From contig NC_065574.1 in assembly GCF_937616625.2 (NCBI RefSeq), positions 2,170,001 through 2,234,000 of the forward strand: a stretch of 64,000 nucleotides of DNA, read 5' to 3'. This document shows, one piece after another, positions 12,390 to 24,950 of the stretch. The translations under genes were made by a program, and so were the position numbers. The number at the start of each line of letters is the position of its first letter. Positions within the stretch are counted from its first letter, which is position 1. The notes under the pieces were generated by a model. The model was not told where the DNA came from. It saw only the letters and a program-made list of their open reading frames with translations, and ran no database searches. Origin of the DNA: Mercurialis annua. Lineage: Eukaryota > Streptophyta > Magnoliopsida > Malpighiales > Euphorbiaceae.

Positions 12390-12908
12390 CCCTCCCCCTC
12401 CCAACTTCACACGAAATATTAAAATAGTCCAAATTCATCAAACGGAATCAAACAAACCCACAAATATACTCAATCAGTCAAAAACACTTGAAACCTACAT
12501 ATTCCTAATTTAATATTAATTCATTCTAATTAACCAGGTTTATTAATTTAAGTGTAATTAATTTTAACTAACCCAACCACCACCATCTACAACGCCTCCA
12601 TTCTGGCTAATGTCTAGGAACGCCGCCCTTTTTCCTCCACTTCAACATCCCCCTCCTATCTCCAACAACCGCCCTCGTTGAACAGATTTGTTCATCTCAA
12701 ATCTATTGAACAAATCTGTTCGTTTGAGGTTCGATCCGTTTGTCTGAAAAGACGGCCCATCTTAGGGTCATATTCTTAGACGAAGCTCGTTTGAGAGGAG
12801 GCGACCACTGGTGATTGTGGCAGCGGCTTTGGTGGAGGGATGAATGTAAAAAGTACACTAAAGTCTCTAGGTTTTTAAAAAAATTATTTAATATATAAAA
12901 TTTTAAAA

Positions 12909-13102
12909 GAGTAATGTTATATAATCCACCTATTTTAATATATTTTATTGTATCACCTGACGTGACAATTAATAAGTGGATCAATTTAAAAAAGGAAATT
13001 AAAGCATGTATTTTTGGTTAGGAATTGAACAAATAAAAACATGTCATGTAAGCTGGTACAACAACATGGGTTAAAATAGATGGGTTAAATAGCATTTTTT
13101 TT
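12909..13102. mobile_element. Small MITE-like element, copy 1
   Basis: It opens with gtaatgttatataatccacc and closes with gatgggttaaatagcatttt, which are imperfect inverted ends. The interior words atcacctgacgtgacaatta and catgtcatgtaag match those in the element at 26897-27088 (atcacctgacatgacattaa, accacgtaag). Two related copies support a mobile origin. Confidence 0.5.
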
Positions 13103-13855
13103 TTCAAAATTGTAGAATTTTTTTTATTTTTTTAAATTCAAGTACTAATTTGAAAGATTAAATAATATTAAGATTATTTTAATTTTTTTATCATTTTTTA
13201 ATGGAAAGTGTGTTTTAAACGCGGGTGAGAGGGGAAAGGGGGTATTTTGACCAATTTTCGCAATTATTGGTGTTTTTTGATCCCGTTTGATGAATTTGGG
13301 TCATTTTGATAATTCGTGTCAAGTTGATGGGGTGAATTAATCCTTTCGGGTTTAAAACGGACTGAGTATAGACAGATAATCAGATTCATAATCATGCCTA
13401 ATTAAACATGAACTGTTTGTCTCTCTAATTATTAATTATCTTTAATCGTCCAGTACTTGCTTTCATATTATTTTGCTACTTTAATCCAGTTTATTGATTT
13501 TTTCCTTAGTACTCCTCCTTTATTTTTCTTATTAGGACACTTCTCGCCCCTGAATAGATTAATAAGCTCTATAATGCTATTTTTTGGCATAAAATGTAAT
13601 CTTTTCTGGTTTTAATAATACTATTTCTATCTTAAATTACACGTGCGAACAATTATACAAAGAGGAAAATGGATCTATGTTGTACCAAATGCAAGAGTAC
13701 TTCCAATTTTATCTATATTGGGCCTATGTACTTCCTCACGCATGCAAATCAGATTTAGCCCGCTCCATTCACTTCTAACAGAATTGAATCAAACTAAAAA
13801 AAAAATTAAAACTAAACTGATTTTATTAAAAATAGATATTCTATATTAAAATAAA
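13103..13855. other. Intergenic, no gene seen
   Basis: AT-rich sequence without a supportable coding region or RNA. It lies between two MITE-like elements and may contain decayed repeat sequence; nothing specific was recognised. Confidence 0.4.
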
Positions 13856-14253
13856 GAACAAATTACTTAGAAGCTTCTGAAATATAACATAATTAACAGT
13901 TTGATATCTCTTATTTTAAAAGTCTACTTAATGGTCCCTCAGTTTTAATTCCGTAAACTGAGAGATCCTTCTGTTAATTTGAGGAACTAAATTGTTTAAC
14001 AGATTGAAACTCGGATACTAAATCGTTCAAAAGTGAGGGATCAAATCGTTTAATAAAATTAAAAATGAGGGATCAAATCGTTCGTAAAATTAAAGGTGGG
14101 GTACCAAACCGTTTGAAAATAAGTGTCGAAATTAACGGAGGGACTTAATAGTTAACGGCATTAAAACTGAGGGATTATTAAGTAGACTTTTGAAACAAGG
14201 TGCACCAAACTGTTAATTATGGTATATCTCAGGAACCTTAACGTAATTTGTTC
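13856..14253. mobile_element. MULE-like MITE with ~100-bp terminal inverted repeats
   Basis: The left arm begins gaacaaattac and the right arm ends gtaatttgttc. Complementarity continues for about 100 bp (for example ataattaacagtttg, aaaagtctacttaat and ccctcagttttaat against their complements). The element is flanked by taaaataaa on both sides (13847-13855 and 14254-14262), an exact 9-bp target duplication as left by Mutator-like elements. Its interior holds short repeated phrases of the gagggatcaaatcgtt type. No transposase is present. Confidence 0.78.
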
Positions 14254-15497
14254 TAAAATAAAAAAGTTCAGTTGTTTTTTTGTTCGATTTATACCAAATA
14301 TAAATTTTATTTATTCCCATTAAATTAAACTAAATTGAAAATAATTTTAATATAATTTAAATCCGAATTTGTCAGTTTAATTGGATATAAATTCCAATTT
14401 AATTTTGTCCACTTGTCACATCTGCTTAATTAATTGATATGAATATTTCTCTATATAAGTTCCTTATTTGGGTAGTGTTTGGATAGTTTAAAATTGGGCT
14501 ACGCCAATTTCTATTCTTTGAGCCACCTAAATCATTTTCCTAGACTACGTATATTTGCCAAGCTTGTTTATCAATTCCCATTTTGTGGATTAACCCTCAC
14601 ACTCTCCTAATTAAACTTTTACTTTTATTGTTAAGTATATTAATTGCTATATGTTTTAATTTAGATAATTTTACATTCATATGGTAACGATTTTTAGATT
14701 TAGTATGTTTTCTAGCTTAGTATCTTTATCCATAAATGAGAATTAAAATTCATGAACGACTCATGCTATTCATTTCATTAATTATATAGTTACAACTATT
14801 TTTGTTTGGTATCACCAAATATTTAAATGAACTGATGTGTAGTTATTCAAATTTAATCAGAAAGTTTAAATTCAAATATTGATTATACAAGTCACTCTTT
14901 ATCGAACTGGTGTATAAATCAATTGGTAAATTCATAATCGAGATAAATGCAAGCCCGTTCATTTAACGAGCTCATATACGAGTTTGTTTATGAATGTAAT
15001 AAAGCGAATACTATTTTATTTATATTAGACTCGTTTAATAAACAAAAATAAAATCAAATTTCAATTTCAATTTATTGATCTGGTCAAATTGTTCATAAGC
15101 AGTTTGATTCATTTACAGTCCTAAATGAAAATTCACAATAATAAAAAATAAAACTAAACTTTAATTATTTTTATTTTGGAAATAATTTTTGACCATTTTT
15201 TGGGCATAACCCGGCTATCTGACTAAATTTTCAAGAGAGACTAGTTTCGGTATTCTACTGTCAAACCTCCTACTTAATACGAGCATTTTGAACTAATTTA
15301 AATGCTTCCAACAAGTCGCATGTAGAAATTTACAGTGACATCACATTTGTATGTCAGTGAGGCTAACTCTTGTGGCTAAAGCTCTCCGGTTCATTTCTAA
15401 AATTTCAATTTTAAATATCAAGGCCAATTGTTTAAAACTAGTTTAAAAATCTTAAAAATCTAACTGCTTAACTTAAGAGAAATTCCTAACCTAATTA
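14254..15497. other. Intergenic, no gene seen
   Basis: AT-rich DNA with no supportable gene or RNA and no recognisable complete element. Confidence 0.4.
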
Positions 15498-15723
15498 GGA
15501 GAAAATCTTAGGTAGACTCAGTCCACCATATCATCCGTAGACTAAGTTTATCACATAATGACACATCATTAAAATGATGATAATTTTATAATATTACTAT
15601 TCAAAAGTGTAAATAAGTAATAAATACATTTACAAGACTGCCATCATTTTAATGACGTGTCATTATATAATAGATTTAGTCTACAGATGACATGGTGGAC
15701 TGGGTCTGTCTAAGAATCTCTCC
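15498..15723. mobile_element. Inverted-repeat element just upstream of CURT1C
   Basis: The left arm (ggagaaaatcttaggtagac ... atgacacatcattaaaatgatg) is mirrored by the right arm ending gtctaagaatctctcc, with about 80 bp of pairing. Both flanks read taatta, with one extra g on the right, so the target duplication is uncertain. It sits about 350 bp upstream of the CURT1C start, at the outer edge of its promoter. Confidence 0.6.
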
Positions 15724-16079
15724 GTAATTAGACTCTACATCTTATAAGAAAAATCACCTACGTATCGGTTGTTCCTCTACATGTGGTCGCACCACAACAG
15801 AAGCTACGCCTTCCTCAGTCTAGTGTTGGTACTCTCTCAGCCTCCTGTCCACAGAACCCAAAATTCTCTGTGGTGCTTAAAGCTTCATTACAGCTTACTC
15901 TTTGTCTCTCTGCAATTAAAGAGGTAATCTTTAATGAAACCCAGTCTTAATCATTGATTCTTTTTCTCAAAATTGTTTAGAAATGGCAATTAAAAGAAAC
16001 CCACTTCTCAAAATGTAATCGTATTATTGTTTGATATATAATATATTTTGAATTTCATTCAGGTAGTTGAACAGCATAC

Positions 16080-18151
16080 ATGGCTTCCATTGTTGCAAAC
16101 TTGGCTTCTCCAGCATTATTAGCTTCTACTAGGACTACCCTTTTCAAGACTCTTCCAAAATTTCCAGTTGTGCCAGTTAAAGGTATAAGCTTCATTTATG
16201 TGGGTTTTAAAGATTCTTTCTTTTTTTGTTACTTCAATTCATATTGTTAAAGCTTATGGCTTTGTTGAAATGGGACATAGTTATTAATTGTTTGGTGGAT
16301 AGGTGAGCAAATATTGCTTTGAATTTAGTGTTACATTCAATTTGTAGAGTAGATTTTCTATGATCATTGCCAATGGGATGTGATAATGAGATATGGGCTC
16401 ATTGGCTATGTGTTTTCGGGCTAATGTGGTGTAGAATTGAATGATTATGATAGATAAATAGCCCAAATTATATTCATCAAATTCAATCTGTATTCTCGTT
16501 ACCTGCGCGTTGTGTATACTATATAGATATAGAATATAGATATTATGTATTTATTTTAGTATTTCGACTATGATGTTGGATTATTATGGAAATTATAAAT
16601 GGCGAAATGCCTCGAGCTTTTAAGTTTTGGTTCTTGTAATGGCCGAATTATGCGGCAAGGCACCTGGTTTTAATGTCTTCTGGCATCCGTACTTCTTTAT
16701 GTATTAATCCATTGAGTCTTTATTATCTTGCATTTCAGGAAGACGGAATGGTGCTGCTGTTGTTGTGAAGGCTGTTGGGGAGAGCTCAGAATCATCAAGC
16801 TCTCTCAGCATTGTTAAATCTGTTCAGGATATTGTATGTACCTTTATCTGCAATTCTCTTTCAGTTATTTTGTTCAGTTTGGCGTTCTTTAGTCTACTTT
16901 TTTTCTATTTGCTGGTGCCCTTTTGGTACTTAATTTTGCTATCATCAGTATGAGCTGACTTGATATCTTCTTTGTTTACTTCCCTGCAAATAAGATGCGA
17001 GTCATTTGTTGCATCATGGATGATTCATTTGTTAAACATTTCTGTATTTGTAATTTGTCTTTGGTTTATGCGAAATAGTGGGACAATCCTGAAGAACGGT
17101 GGGCTCTTGCCGGTTTAGGTTTCGCAGCTATAGCAGCTTTATGGGCATCATCAAATTTTGTATCGGTAATTATGATGAATCATTCCTTTGAATATATAAT
17201 GTAATGTTATCATTAGGATCTATATTTTCAACCTAAAATTAGTTAGTCGTGTAGTTTGATGATGATTACGGAAATTGATTGCAGTGTTCGTAAATATGCA
17301 CATGAGCCAGGAAGATGGTTTAAGAAAGCCTAAGACTAGTTCGGGATTTTGTTAACATAATTTGTCTATCGTATAATGAGCAAGGAAAACTCTTTACGTA
17401 GTACCATTACGTTGCCCCTCCCCCGATAAAATTTGAACCTGATTCAGGGTTAAAGTGAATGAGCCTATATAGTAAAATTTCCACCAGGATATTTACTTAT
17501 TTTGGATGTACATGCAATTTACTTTTGGAATTTGATTTAGATATATTTAAAATATAGATTCTTATCCCCTAAACACAGACAGATGCACATACTTACACTC
17601 TAATGCTTTTCTAATTGGGAGCTTGAAGTCTGATAGTCTTTTGATTGTTCTGTTTTACTTGGTAATGATAGGCTGTTGACAAATTACCGGTCCTCCCCAG
17701 CATTCTGGAGCTCATCGGCATTCTTTACTCTTCAGTAAGTATACATGCAACCGCTAACTGTTACTGAAAATATAAATAACAAATGAGCAAACTTTGCATC
17801 GATAAAAAAACTTTTGAGCTTCTTTTGCCATTTGTTTTCCTTATTTATTGATCACTCTAATTATCACCGCATTCATTATATAATTTAGCACTTACTTTTG
17901 TTGTTACTGACTGAACTGCTCTACAAATTACAGTGGTTTGTTTATCGATATCTTTTATTCAAACCTGATCGGTATGTATCATGTAACTTATTTTCCTTAT
18001 TCATTGATTTATACAGTTAATTAATGTTTATGTCGTTATAACCAAAGTTCTCGTATTCCAGTGAGCTTATGTGCTTGTTTTTGTTTTTGCCTACAGGGAA
18101 GAGATATTCCGGATCGTCAACAAGTCGGTATCAGACATTCTGGGACAATAA
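16080..18151 (+). CDS. CURT1C: CURVATURE THYLAKOID 1C-like protein, 6 exons
   Basis: Exons 16080-16182, 16739-16833, 17079-17165, 17672-17734, 17934-17971 and 18097-18151 give 441 nt, 146 residues, all GT-AG and in phase. Residues 1-~48 form a Ser/Ala-rich chloroplast transit peptide. The mature part has the CURT1 plan: a charged N-terminal helix, a first membrane span (LAGLGFAAIAALWASSNFV), the conserved LPSILELIGILYS second span, then WFVYRYLLFKPDR and a basic C-terminal helix ending DILGQ. CURT1 proteins oligomerise at grana margins and bend thylakoid membranes. The short leader MASIVANLASP, the KAVGESSESS segment and the ILGQ end match CURT1C better than CURT1A, B or D. A 5'-UTR intron is likely at 15924-16062, ending 17 bp before the ATG. 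Confidence 0.93.
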
Positions 18152-19012
18152 CCATGCCTGCTGTGAATTGCTGTTGAAACTGTAACTAAATCATAGAGCT
18201 CTATCATGCATCTTTATTGTAAGTGGCAGTGAACACAGACCAATATTTCAGTTGGTGGATTTAAGTTTTGTATGCATCAAGTGAAAAATCAATTATAAGT
18301 TCTTCCTTTGGCCCCTCTAATTTGTCTAACTTGTGGATTGAGATACTGTATTATGAATTCTCCAATTTGGTCCAATGTTCTGCTCATAGCTTCCTTGCAA
18401 CTTGCAAATCTTGCAGCAAAATATGGATTCAAACTGCAGATAGCATGAAGTATTAGCCCAGGCCCACTATAAAAATTCAAACATGACCAAACCCATTATA
18501 AAAAGACAAAATCAATTAATATATTCTAAATTATTAAAAACATCAATAAATCCGTTCTAATAAAAAAAATTGTGTCAATTTGGTTGATAATTTTATAATT
18601 AGTATCAATTATATTCAAGTAGCAATTAAAAGGTGAACAGTGTAATTGATAAAAATAATATATATTTTTAAATTTTAATTTATTTTTGTAATAAATTAAT
18701 TCATATTTTAAAAATAATTCTTAACAAATTTGAAAAATTATTTATTCAATTTTATCTTTGAATATAGATTAATAAGATCTTTCATCTTTTATATTTGATG
18801 CTTAGATATAATTGACTTAAAATGTGAAATTGACAGACCGAAATAGTTTAATTTATTTAATTAAGATGAATATATTAACTGCATAATAATTATGGATATA
18901 GTAATTTATTTTGTCTTTTAATTTAAAAAAATATATAATTAAATAAGATTATATATACAGAAAATTTCTTACAATTTTGGGCAGGCATAGTATAATTAAT
19001 AGATATGTTATA
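18152..19012. other. CURT1C 3' flank and AT-rich spacer
   Basis: The first ~300 bp probably include the CURT1C 3' UTR. The rest is AT-rich with no supportable gene. Confidence 0.4.
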
Positions 19013-19346
19013 CTCCCTCCGTCTCGTAAAGATAGAAAAAGTAGCTACTTTTTTTGTCCCACAAAGATAGAAAAAGTAGTGTTAGTTAACTATAAAATTA
19101 TTAAAATACCCTTATATCAACATTAATTGATTTAAAGTTTCAATGTATGCTTTTTATGCATCTAAAATTCTATTGGCTATTATTTATATAGTGGCTTTGA
19201 GTTGTGTGAATCACTAATTTATTATGATTTATTTCAAGAAATTAAAAGGACAATTTAGAAAAATTATCACAAATTACCTGTAATTAACTACTTTCTTAAT
19301 TCTTGTGAAAGAACTACTTTTTCTATCTTTACGGGGACGGAGGGAG
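19013..19346. mobile_element. Stowaway-type MITE
   Basis: The 334-bp element begins ctccctccgtctcgtaaagat and ends atctttacggggacggagggag, with TA on both sides. The arms share the words agatagaaaaagtag and their complement. The interior differs from the copies at 11096 and 26284, so it is a separate subfamily. Confidence 0.85.
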
Positions 19347-19904
19347 TAGTATATAAATGTTTTCTTCCTTGCCGCTAATGAATAAATAAATTTCTTGAAA
19401 ACCAGATTTTTTTAAAAGTCTATTTCAAGAATTTCATATCATATTTATGTTGAAAAATATGACACACAATTTAAGATATAGTAAGATTTAATAATTTATG
19501 TCTTTCAATAAGTGCTTCAACAAGCAGAATTCAACTTGAAGCCAAAGCTCTAATGAGAGCTTTAAATTGCATTTGCTAAGTTGTCTCCTTTAAAATCACA
19601 AAACCATGATAGTACTGCATCCAATACCTTAATGATCTAATTCCCCAACTGCAACAATAAAGGCACTCTTACTATCCTAATTTACAAATCAAAATTATAT
19701 TTTCATTCTAATCATATAATTTGGTATGTAAATTATGAAAGTTAAGTAATGGAATTATATTCCATTAAGAATCCTTTTAAAAAAATATATGAAACCCCAA
19801 TATCTTAAAAAAAATTGAAATTAGAGTTCATTTTCTTTTTTAATTGTGCTTCACAAAGACTATATTTTAATGATATAAAATTGAGTTAAAATTAATTAAC
19901 TGTT
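19347..19904. other. Intergenic, no gene seen
   Basis: AT-rich spacer between a Stowaway-type MITE and the G/T-rich repeat. No gene, RNA or clear element was recognised. Confidence 0.35.
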
Positions 19905-20445
19905 GGTGACTCAATTGGAATCGAACCTTCAGCTCGATTCAGATTCAGGTCAGGTTGGGATTTGAGTTTGGTTTGGATCAAGATTAGGTTCGATTAGGTT
20001 CTAGTCCAGGTCAGATCAAAACTATGGTTTTGCATTTGGATTCTAGTTCGGATTGGTCGAGACTCGGGACTGGTTAATTTGTGGTCAGGATTCAGGTTTC
20101 AAGTTTGATTTTGTTTAGGGTTAGGTCGGGTTGGGTAGAGACTCGGGTTTGGTTCGAAGACAGGATTCAAGACTCAATTTTGGTTTGGTTCAGGGTTAGG
20201 TCATGCTAGTGTCAGGATTTTAGTTTGAGTCGTCGAAACTCACTTTTGTTCAAGTTCTAGGTTGGGTCCCTGGGATTCGGTTTAGAGTTAGAATTTGAAA
20301 CTCGTGTTCGATTAGGGTTTGGGGTTAGATAGAGTTGAAGTTGGGACTTTGATTCAATTCAGGGCGAGGACCAGATTCAAAACTCGAAATTAGGGTTCGA
20401 TCTATCGGAACTCGGTTTGTTTCGGGATTGAATGATATCAAATTT
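19905..20445. repeat. G/T-rich degenerate repeat
   Basis: About 540 bp in which the plus strand is built from recombined words such as gactcgggt, ttggttcg, gggttaggtc and tcaggattca. The gactcgg-like word recurs at about 20068, 20138, 20172, 20230 and 20298. Base composition is strongly strand-asymmetric (G and T on the plus strand) and unlike both flanks. This looks like a decayed minisatellite or transposon interior. No reading frame is open for a useful length. Confidence 0.6.
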
Positions 20446-21059
20446 TTCAGTTTTATTTTAAAATTGGACAACCCAATGTGCCCTAAGTGAAATAACTACT
20501 CTCAGTAAAGCAATCTTGCAGAAATCAAAACATGTGAACAGAAAATGCCATTAGTGTTACCAATCAGAATCATTAAATTTGATGTGTAAATAGGTGTGGT
20601 CCTTATTAGGGAAAAAGCAAAATAAATAAACACACATTTAATTCTTTAGCTGCTTTTATTTTATTTTATTTCACATTTTCATATTTTTATTATAGTGTGG
20701 AACTTTGCTCCCTCGCCTAAGATGGATACCGAAGAAAACGGGATAAGTTACCCTACTAATTTCATTACTTTGCATTACAATGCTACCATCCAATTTTTCA
20801 TTTTTTTATGAGTGACATCTGAATTAATTAATTTCTTTTTTCTATGATAATATAGTTAAATTAAACGTCGTAACAATAAGACGTCTTTCGCTAATAAATC
20901 CTAATTTCCGCAAGATAAGCTTATGATGTATGAATATATGACACGTGAAATCATAATATTCATTAAAAATAAAAATAATAACTTTTCTCTAAACTATGTT
21001 TTTAAAAAAGTTAAATATCTTCTTAATGTCTAAGCAATTGAGAGAGAATTATTTTACCA
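20446..21059. other. Intergenic, no gene seen
   Basis: AT-rich spacer between the G/T-rich repeat and the Helitron. Nothing codes and no RNA is recognised. Confidence 0.35.
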
Positions 21060-22621
21060 CTAGTCGGAAACCCGCGCATTAGCGCGGAATTAAATTAATA
21101 TTTAATTTTAATAATAATTTTATTAATAAAACAATGTTAACAAAAACAATGTATTTTTTTTGTCAAAATCTGATAATATTATTGATTTTTATAGTAAATT
21201 GTTAATCGGGTACCATGATTTCAACTATTTAATGATATTCGTCAAAGTTGCTTGCATGATTTGATCTTTTGCAATTTTTCACAAAATAAATGTTCATTTT
21301 TATCTTCGATAATCGCATAGGAAAAGACTGCATACCTATTTATCCTTTATAACTGAAGTCCTTGTACGAATTTTTAAAAATATAAATTTCAATAATAAAT
21401 AGAACAAATTTTTTTTGGCTCTTTTATATTTTAGTTGCATATCATTATAATTTTTTTAAATTTTACATGTGAATTATAAAGAAGTTCAAAGTTTAAATTT
21501 TTCAAATAATGTGAATTTTTTGTAGCAACATAAAATTTGAATTACATATAAAAGTATATAATTTATCAAATTATATTTTATTGCAGTTACAAAATAATTT
21601 ATTAATTTTATATTTATGTTACTTGAAAATCATATTAATCAATCATGTTTTATTTTACCACTTCCATATTTTTCATAGGACTTTCAAATGTAATGATAGA
21701 TTTTCTAGTCATTAACTCATTCTGATTAATATTAGTAAGAAGAACAATTATTTAAAATTAATATTGAATCAGTGTATTTAAAGAAAATTAATTTTATATG
21801 TCTAAAATATTGAAAATAATTGGACTAAAAGACAATTAATATAGAGTGTTAATTGCAAATTAAATCATAAAATTTAGTGTGATTTGCAATTGCATCACGA
21901 ACTGTAAACATGGCAACATTACTTATCAGTTTTTATTTTTTGGTAAATCAGAACACCGAGCAAAATAAAAACTGACGTAGACATTAAAATATACAGTCAC
22001 ATCAATATTTTTGTTATTGCATGATTGGTCGGTATTTTAATTTTCCAAAAAGTGAAGTTGGTAATTGATGTTGCCAAGTTTCAAAATTCGTGTTATAATA
22101 ATAAATCATGATAAAATTTATGATTTAATTTGCAATTAACCGTTATATATATCATTATAATTTAATTCCAGTATTTAATATACCAAATTTAGTTAAGGTC
22201 GTGTATTTATATTATTGATATGAAAATTAACATTTGAACTAAAATTAAAACAAAAATATAACTTATATCTTAATTTGTAACAATAATTTCATATTTTTAA
22301 TCTCAGGGTTCTACTTCTATATGAATGGTTTCATGTTTAATTATTCTCTTTATTTTAAAATTCAATTATTATACAACAGAATAATGTGAGGTTAGAAGAG
22401 TGTTTGATAGAATTGTAAATAACTGGAGGCGAGTAAAATTCATGTTGATACTAATAAATAGACAATTTGTATTGATTAAGAAGTTTGTTTAGATTAAAAA
22501 CTAATTAAATCAATTAAAGTAAAATAAGTAGTTTAAATAAATTGGAGACTACCACAATGCTCTATTTGGTGAGAATCAATGAGAGGGCTCCGTTGGTCCT
22601 CTCAATTATATAATATATAGA
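21060..22621 (-). mobile_element. Non-autonomous Helitron (1.56 kb)
   Basis: Read on the minus strand, the element starts TCTATATATTATATAA at 22621. It ends with the hairpin CCGCGC-TAAT-GCGCGG (21087-21072), eight bases, then CTAG (21063-21060). The bases outside are A on the 5' side (22622) and T on the 3' side (21059). These are the Helitron hallmarks: 5' TC, 3' hairpin followed by CTRR, and insertion between A and T without target duplication. No Rep-helicase coding region is present, so it is non-autonomous. A separate inverted-repeat element is nested inside at 21848-22140. Confidence 0.78.
21848..22140. mobile_element. MITE nested in the Helitron
   Basis: The left end gttaattgcaaattaaatc is mirrored by the right end gatttaatttgcaattaac. 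Inner pairing includes cgaactgt...ggcaac against the right-hand aagtttcaaaattcg region more weakly. The length is 293 bp. No clear target duplication is seen, and no coding capacity. Confidence 0.6.
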
Positions 22622-24000
22622 TTTAGAGTAATATAATTGTTCCACGTATAAGATGAATGTCTACTTCAGTGTCATAAAAATTAATTTTAACGTAATGTAT
22701 TTTACTATTATATAATTATAATTCAGGTATATAGTGGTTACGATTTAAAGTTTAGGTACCATATTGAAAGAAAGAAAGAAAAATCAAGTACCATCAATCA
22801 AGAAATCGGAATACCCAACAAATTGTACTAATTTACTTTTATCCTTGTGTAAATAATATTTTTGTATTTATTTTTCTCATAACTGTTGGAGAATGTCAAT
22901 ATTAAAGTTCGAAACATATACTCTTGTTCTGCCATTTTTATCTAATATGGTTAATTAATTTAAAATAAATTATAAATTGTAATGTATTTTATAAGCTTAA
23001 CATAATTTTTTAGTTGTGATAATTCTAAAATAAAAATTATTAATTTTTCACAATTTAAAATATCAGATTTTTTCAGTAAAACATAAATATATATATGCTG
23101 GAATATATGATACCTAGTCATAATTTTGGCTTTCACATGTTCATTTTTTATCAAAAAGTTATTCGGTATTTCAAACTACAAAATATGGCCAGTTTATATT
23201 TTAAATTGCTAAAATTAAATATTCATGTTGAAAATACAAAATATGTTAAAGTTCATTTTCTGTTTCGCAATGACTCCTAGAAAAATATATAAATAAACTA
23301 AGAAATATAGGCAATTTGGTAAATTTTATATTTCTTCTAAAAAATCTATGTTTTAGAAAAACTCCATTACATGCTATAATATGGAGTAAATTCACATAAC
23401 CAATATAATATCATAGATCTCATGTATTAGAATTCAAAAATAAATATTACTCCCTCTTCCACATGAGCCACACATTATAATAACTACATGTGATGGTATT
23501 TTTATATAAAAAAACAATAGCATAAAGAAAAATAGAGACTTATCAAAAAATGAAAGAATTAACAATTTTTTAAATAAAAGAAAAATATTATATTTAGAAA
23601 AAAAGTAGAAAAATTATAATGGCTTGGTGAGAATATTATTAGTATCAATTCTTCAAATTAAAAAGGCCTATTGATTTTGTGTTTTTAAGTATTGTATTAA
23701 TATAAATAAATCTGATTATGATGCAGGAAAGCAAATGATTCAATTATAAAATTTTACTTAATTAAAGTAGCTGTAAAATAAAACTGAGATTAACTAAAAA
23801 GTGCAATTGGACAAACTCGCATTAATTATTTCAACATCATTTATGTATTAGATCCAAAAATATTACTTAGCCAAATTAATTACGAGTTACACTATTAAGG
23901 TGCCTGTTTCATCATTAAGAAAAGAAACCCTAGCCCTTAGATTCTGATGTGTACGACTTAGTATTAGTGCACCTTTTTAAGTGACCTATATAGTTTCAAG
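22622..24000. other. Intergenic, no gene seen
   Basis: AT-rich spacer between the Helitron and the hAT element. A partial Stowaway-like end (actccctcttcc) occurs at about 23451 but has no partner. No coding region or RNA is supportable. Confidence 0.4.
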
Positions 24001-24239
24001 TAGGGGTGGGCATGGACCGGTTAACCGGTCCACGAGGGTAATATGTAGAGTTAATTAGACAATATACTACAATATATCATTTTAATCTCAAAGATACGGG
24101 CCTAGGTTTCATTTTTGACAATTACGTTTTGACTTTTTTTTATTAGATTTCTACCTTTTTACTTTTTCACAAATATTTCTTACTCCAATAAATTCCTTTA
24201 AAGGAGCAAAACCTAATTTCATGCAAGAAACCTAATTAA

Positions 24240-24540
24240 CTTGCCGTCTCTTCTCTTCTTCTCATCCCGGCGCCGTCTCTTTTCGTCTTCTCTTCCCGCC
24301 CTCTTCTCTGAGCTTGAATCTCACTCACTCACGCCGTCGTCATCTTCACTATTGCTGCTATTGAGATTTTCGATCTTTCTTTTATGTTGCTGTCAAACGC
24401 CGTAGCCGCTTTTCGTCTCGTTTTTGCTTCCGCTCCATTTCACCGTTCTGCCGCTTCTGCTGCGTTGCGCCGTTCGAAGATGTCGCTCCCTTTTTCCGCT
24501 AGTTGCGGCTGCTCTCTTTTATAACAGGCTTTGTTTTGTT
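24240..24540. other. GC/CT-rich segment inside the hAT, possible captured gene leader
   Basis: This 300-bp piece differs sharply from the AT-rich element around it: ccgtctcttctcttcttctc, atcccggcgccgtctc, acgccgtcgtcatcttcac. It resembles the CT-rich 5' leader and start region of a plant gene, though no long open frame or recognisable protein was found. Capture of host sequence is inferred. Confidence 0.4.
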
Positions 24541-24950
24541 CTTTGATGTGGCTGGATTATTGAGTTTTGTTGGGTTTATTGTGGAGGTTGGTGGTGGATT
24601 GTCGTGGATGTATATATAGAATCAATGTTCAGCCTGCACTATAGGTGTTTGAAGAAATGCTTATGAGAATCGTAATGTTTTTTGGTGGGTAACTAATGGT
24701 TAACATTGGGTAAACCGTTGGTTAACTTGTAATAAATTTTACTTTTAATATATTATTAATAAAATCGTTAGTAAACTGTTACTGAATTTTATTTTTGTTA
24801 CTAGTTAACTAATGGTGTATTAATGGTGCACCAATAACCTTGTTTTTAGTACACTATTAGTATACGTTAGGTTAATCGTTGACAAACCTATAGCTAAGTA
24901 TTATTTAGTATATCATGAATAATTTTTTAGTAAACCTTAATTGCGCATTT

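Noticed and set aside
19905..19960. tRNA-like wording (ggaatcgaacc)
   Set aside because: No acceptor stem, anticodon arm or matching T-arm can be folded around it; it belongs to the G/T-rich repeat.
23451..23470. Half of a Stowaway-like end (actccctcttcc)
   Set aside because: No matching inverted end or TA-flanked partner was found nearby.
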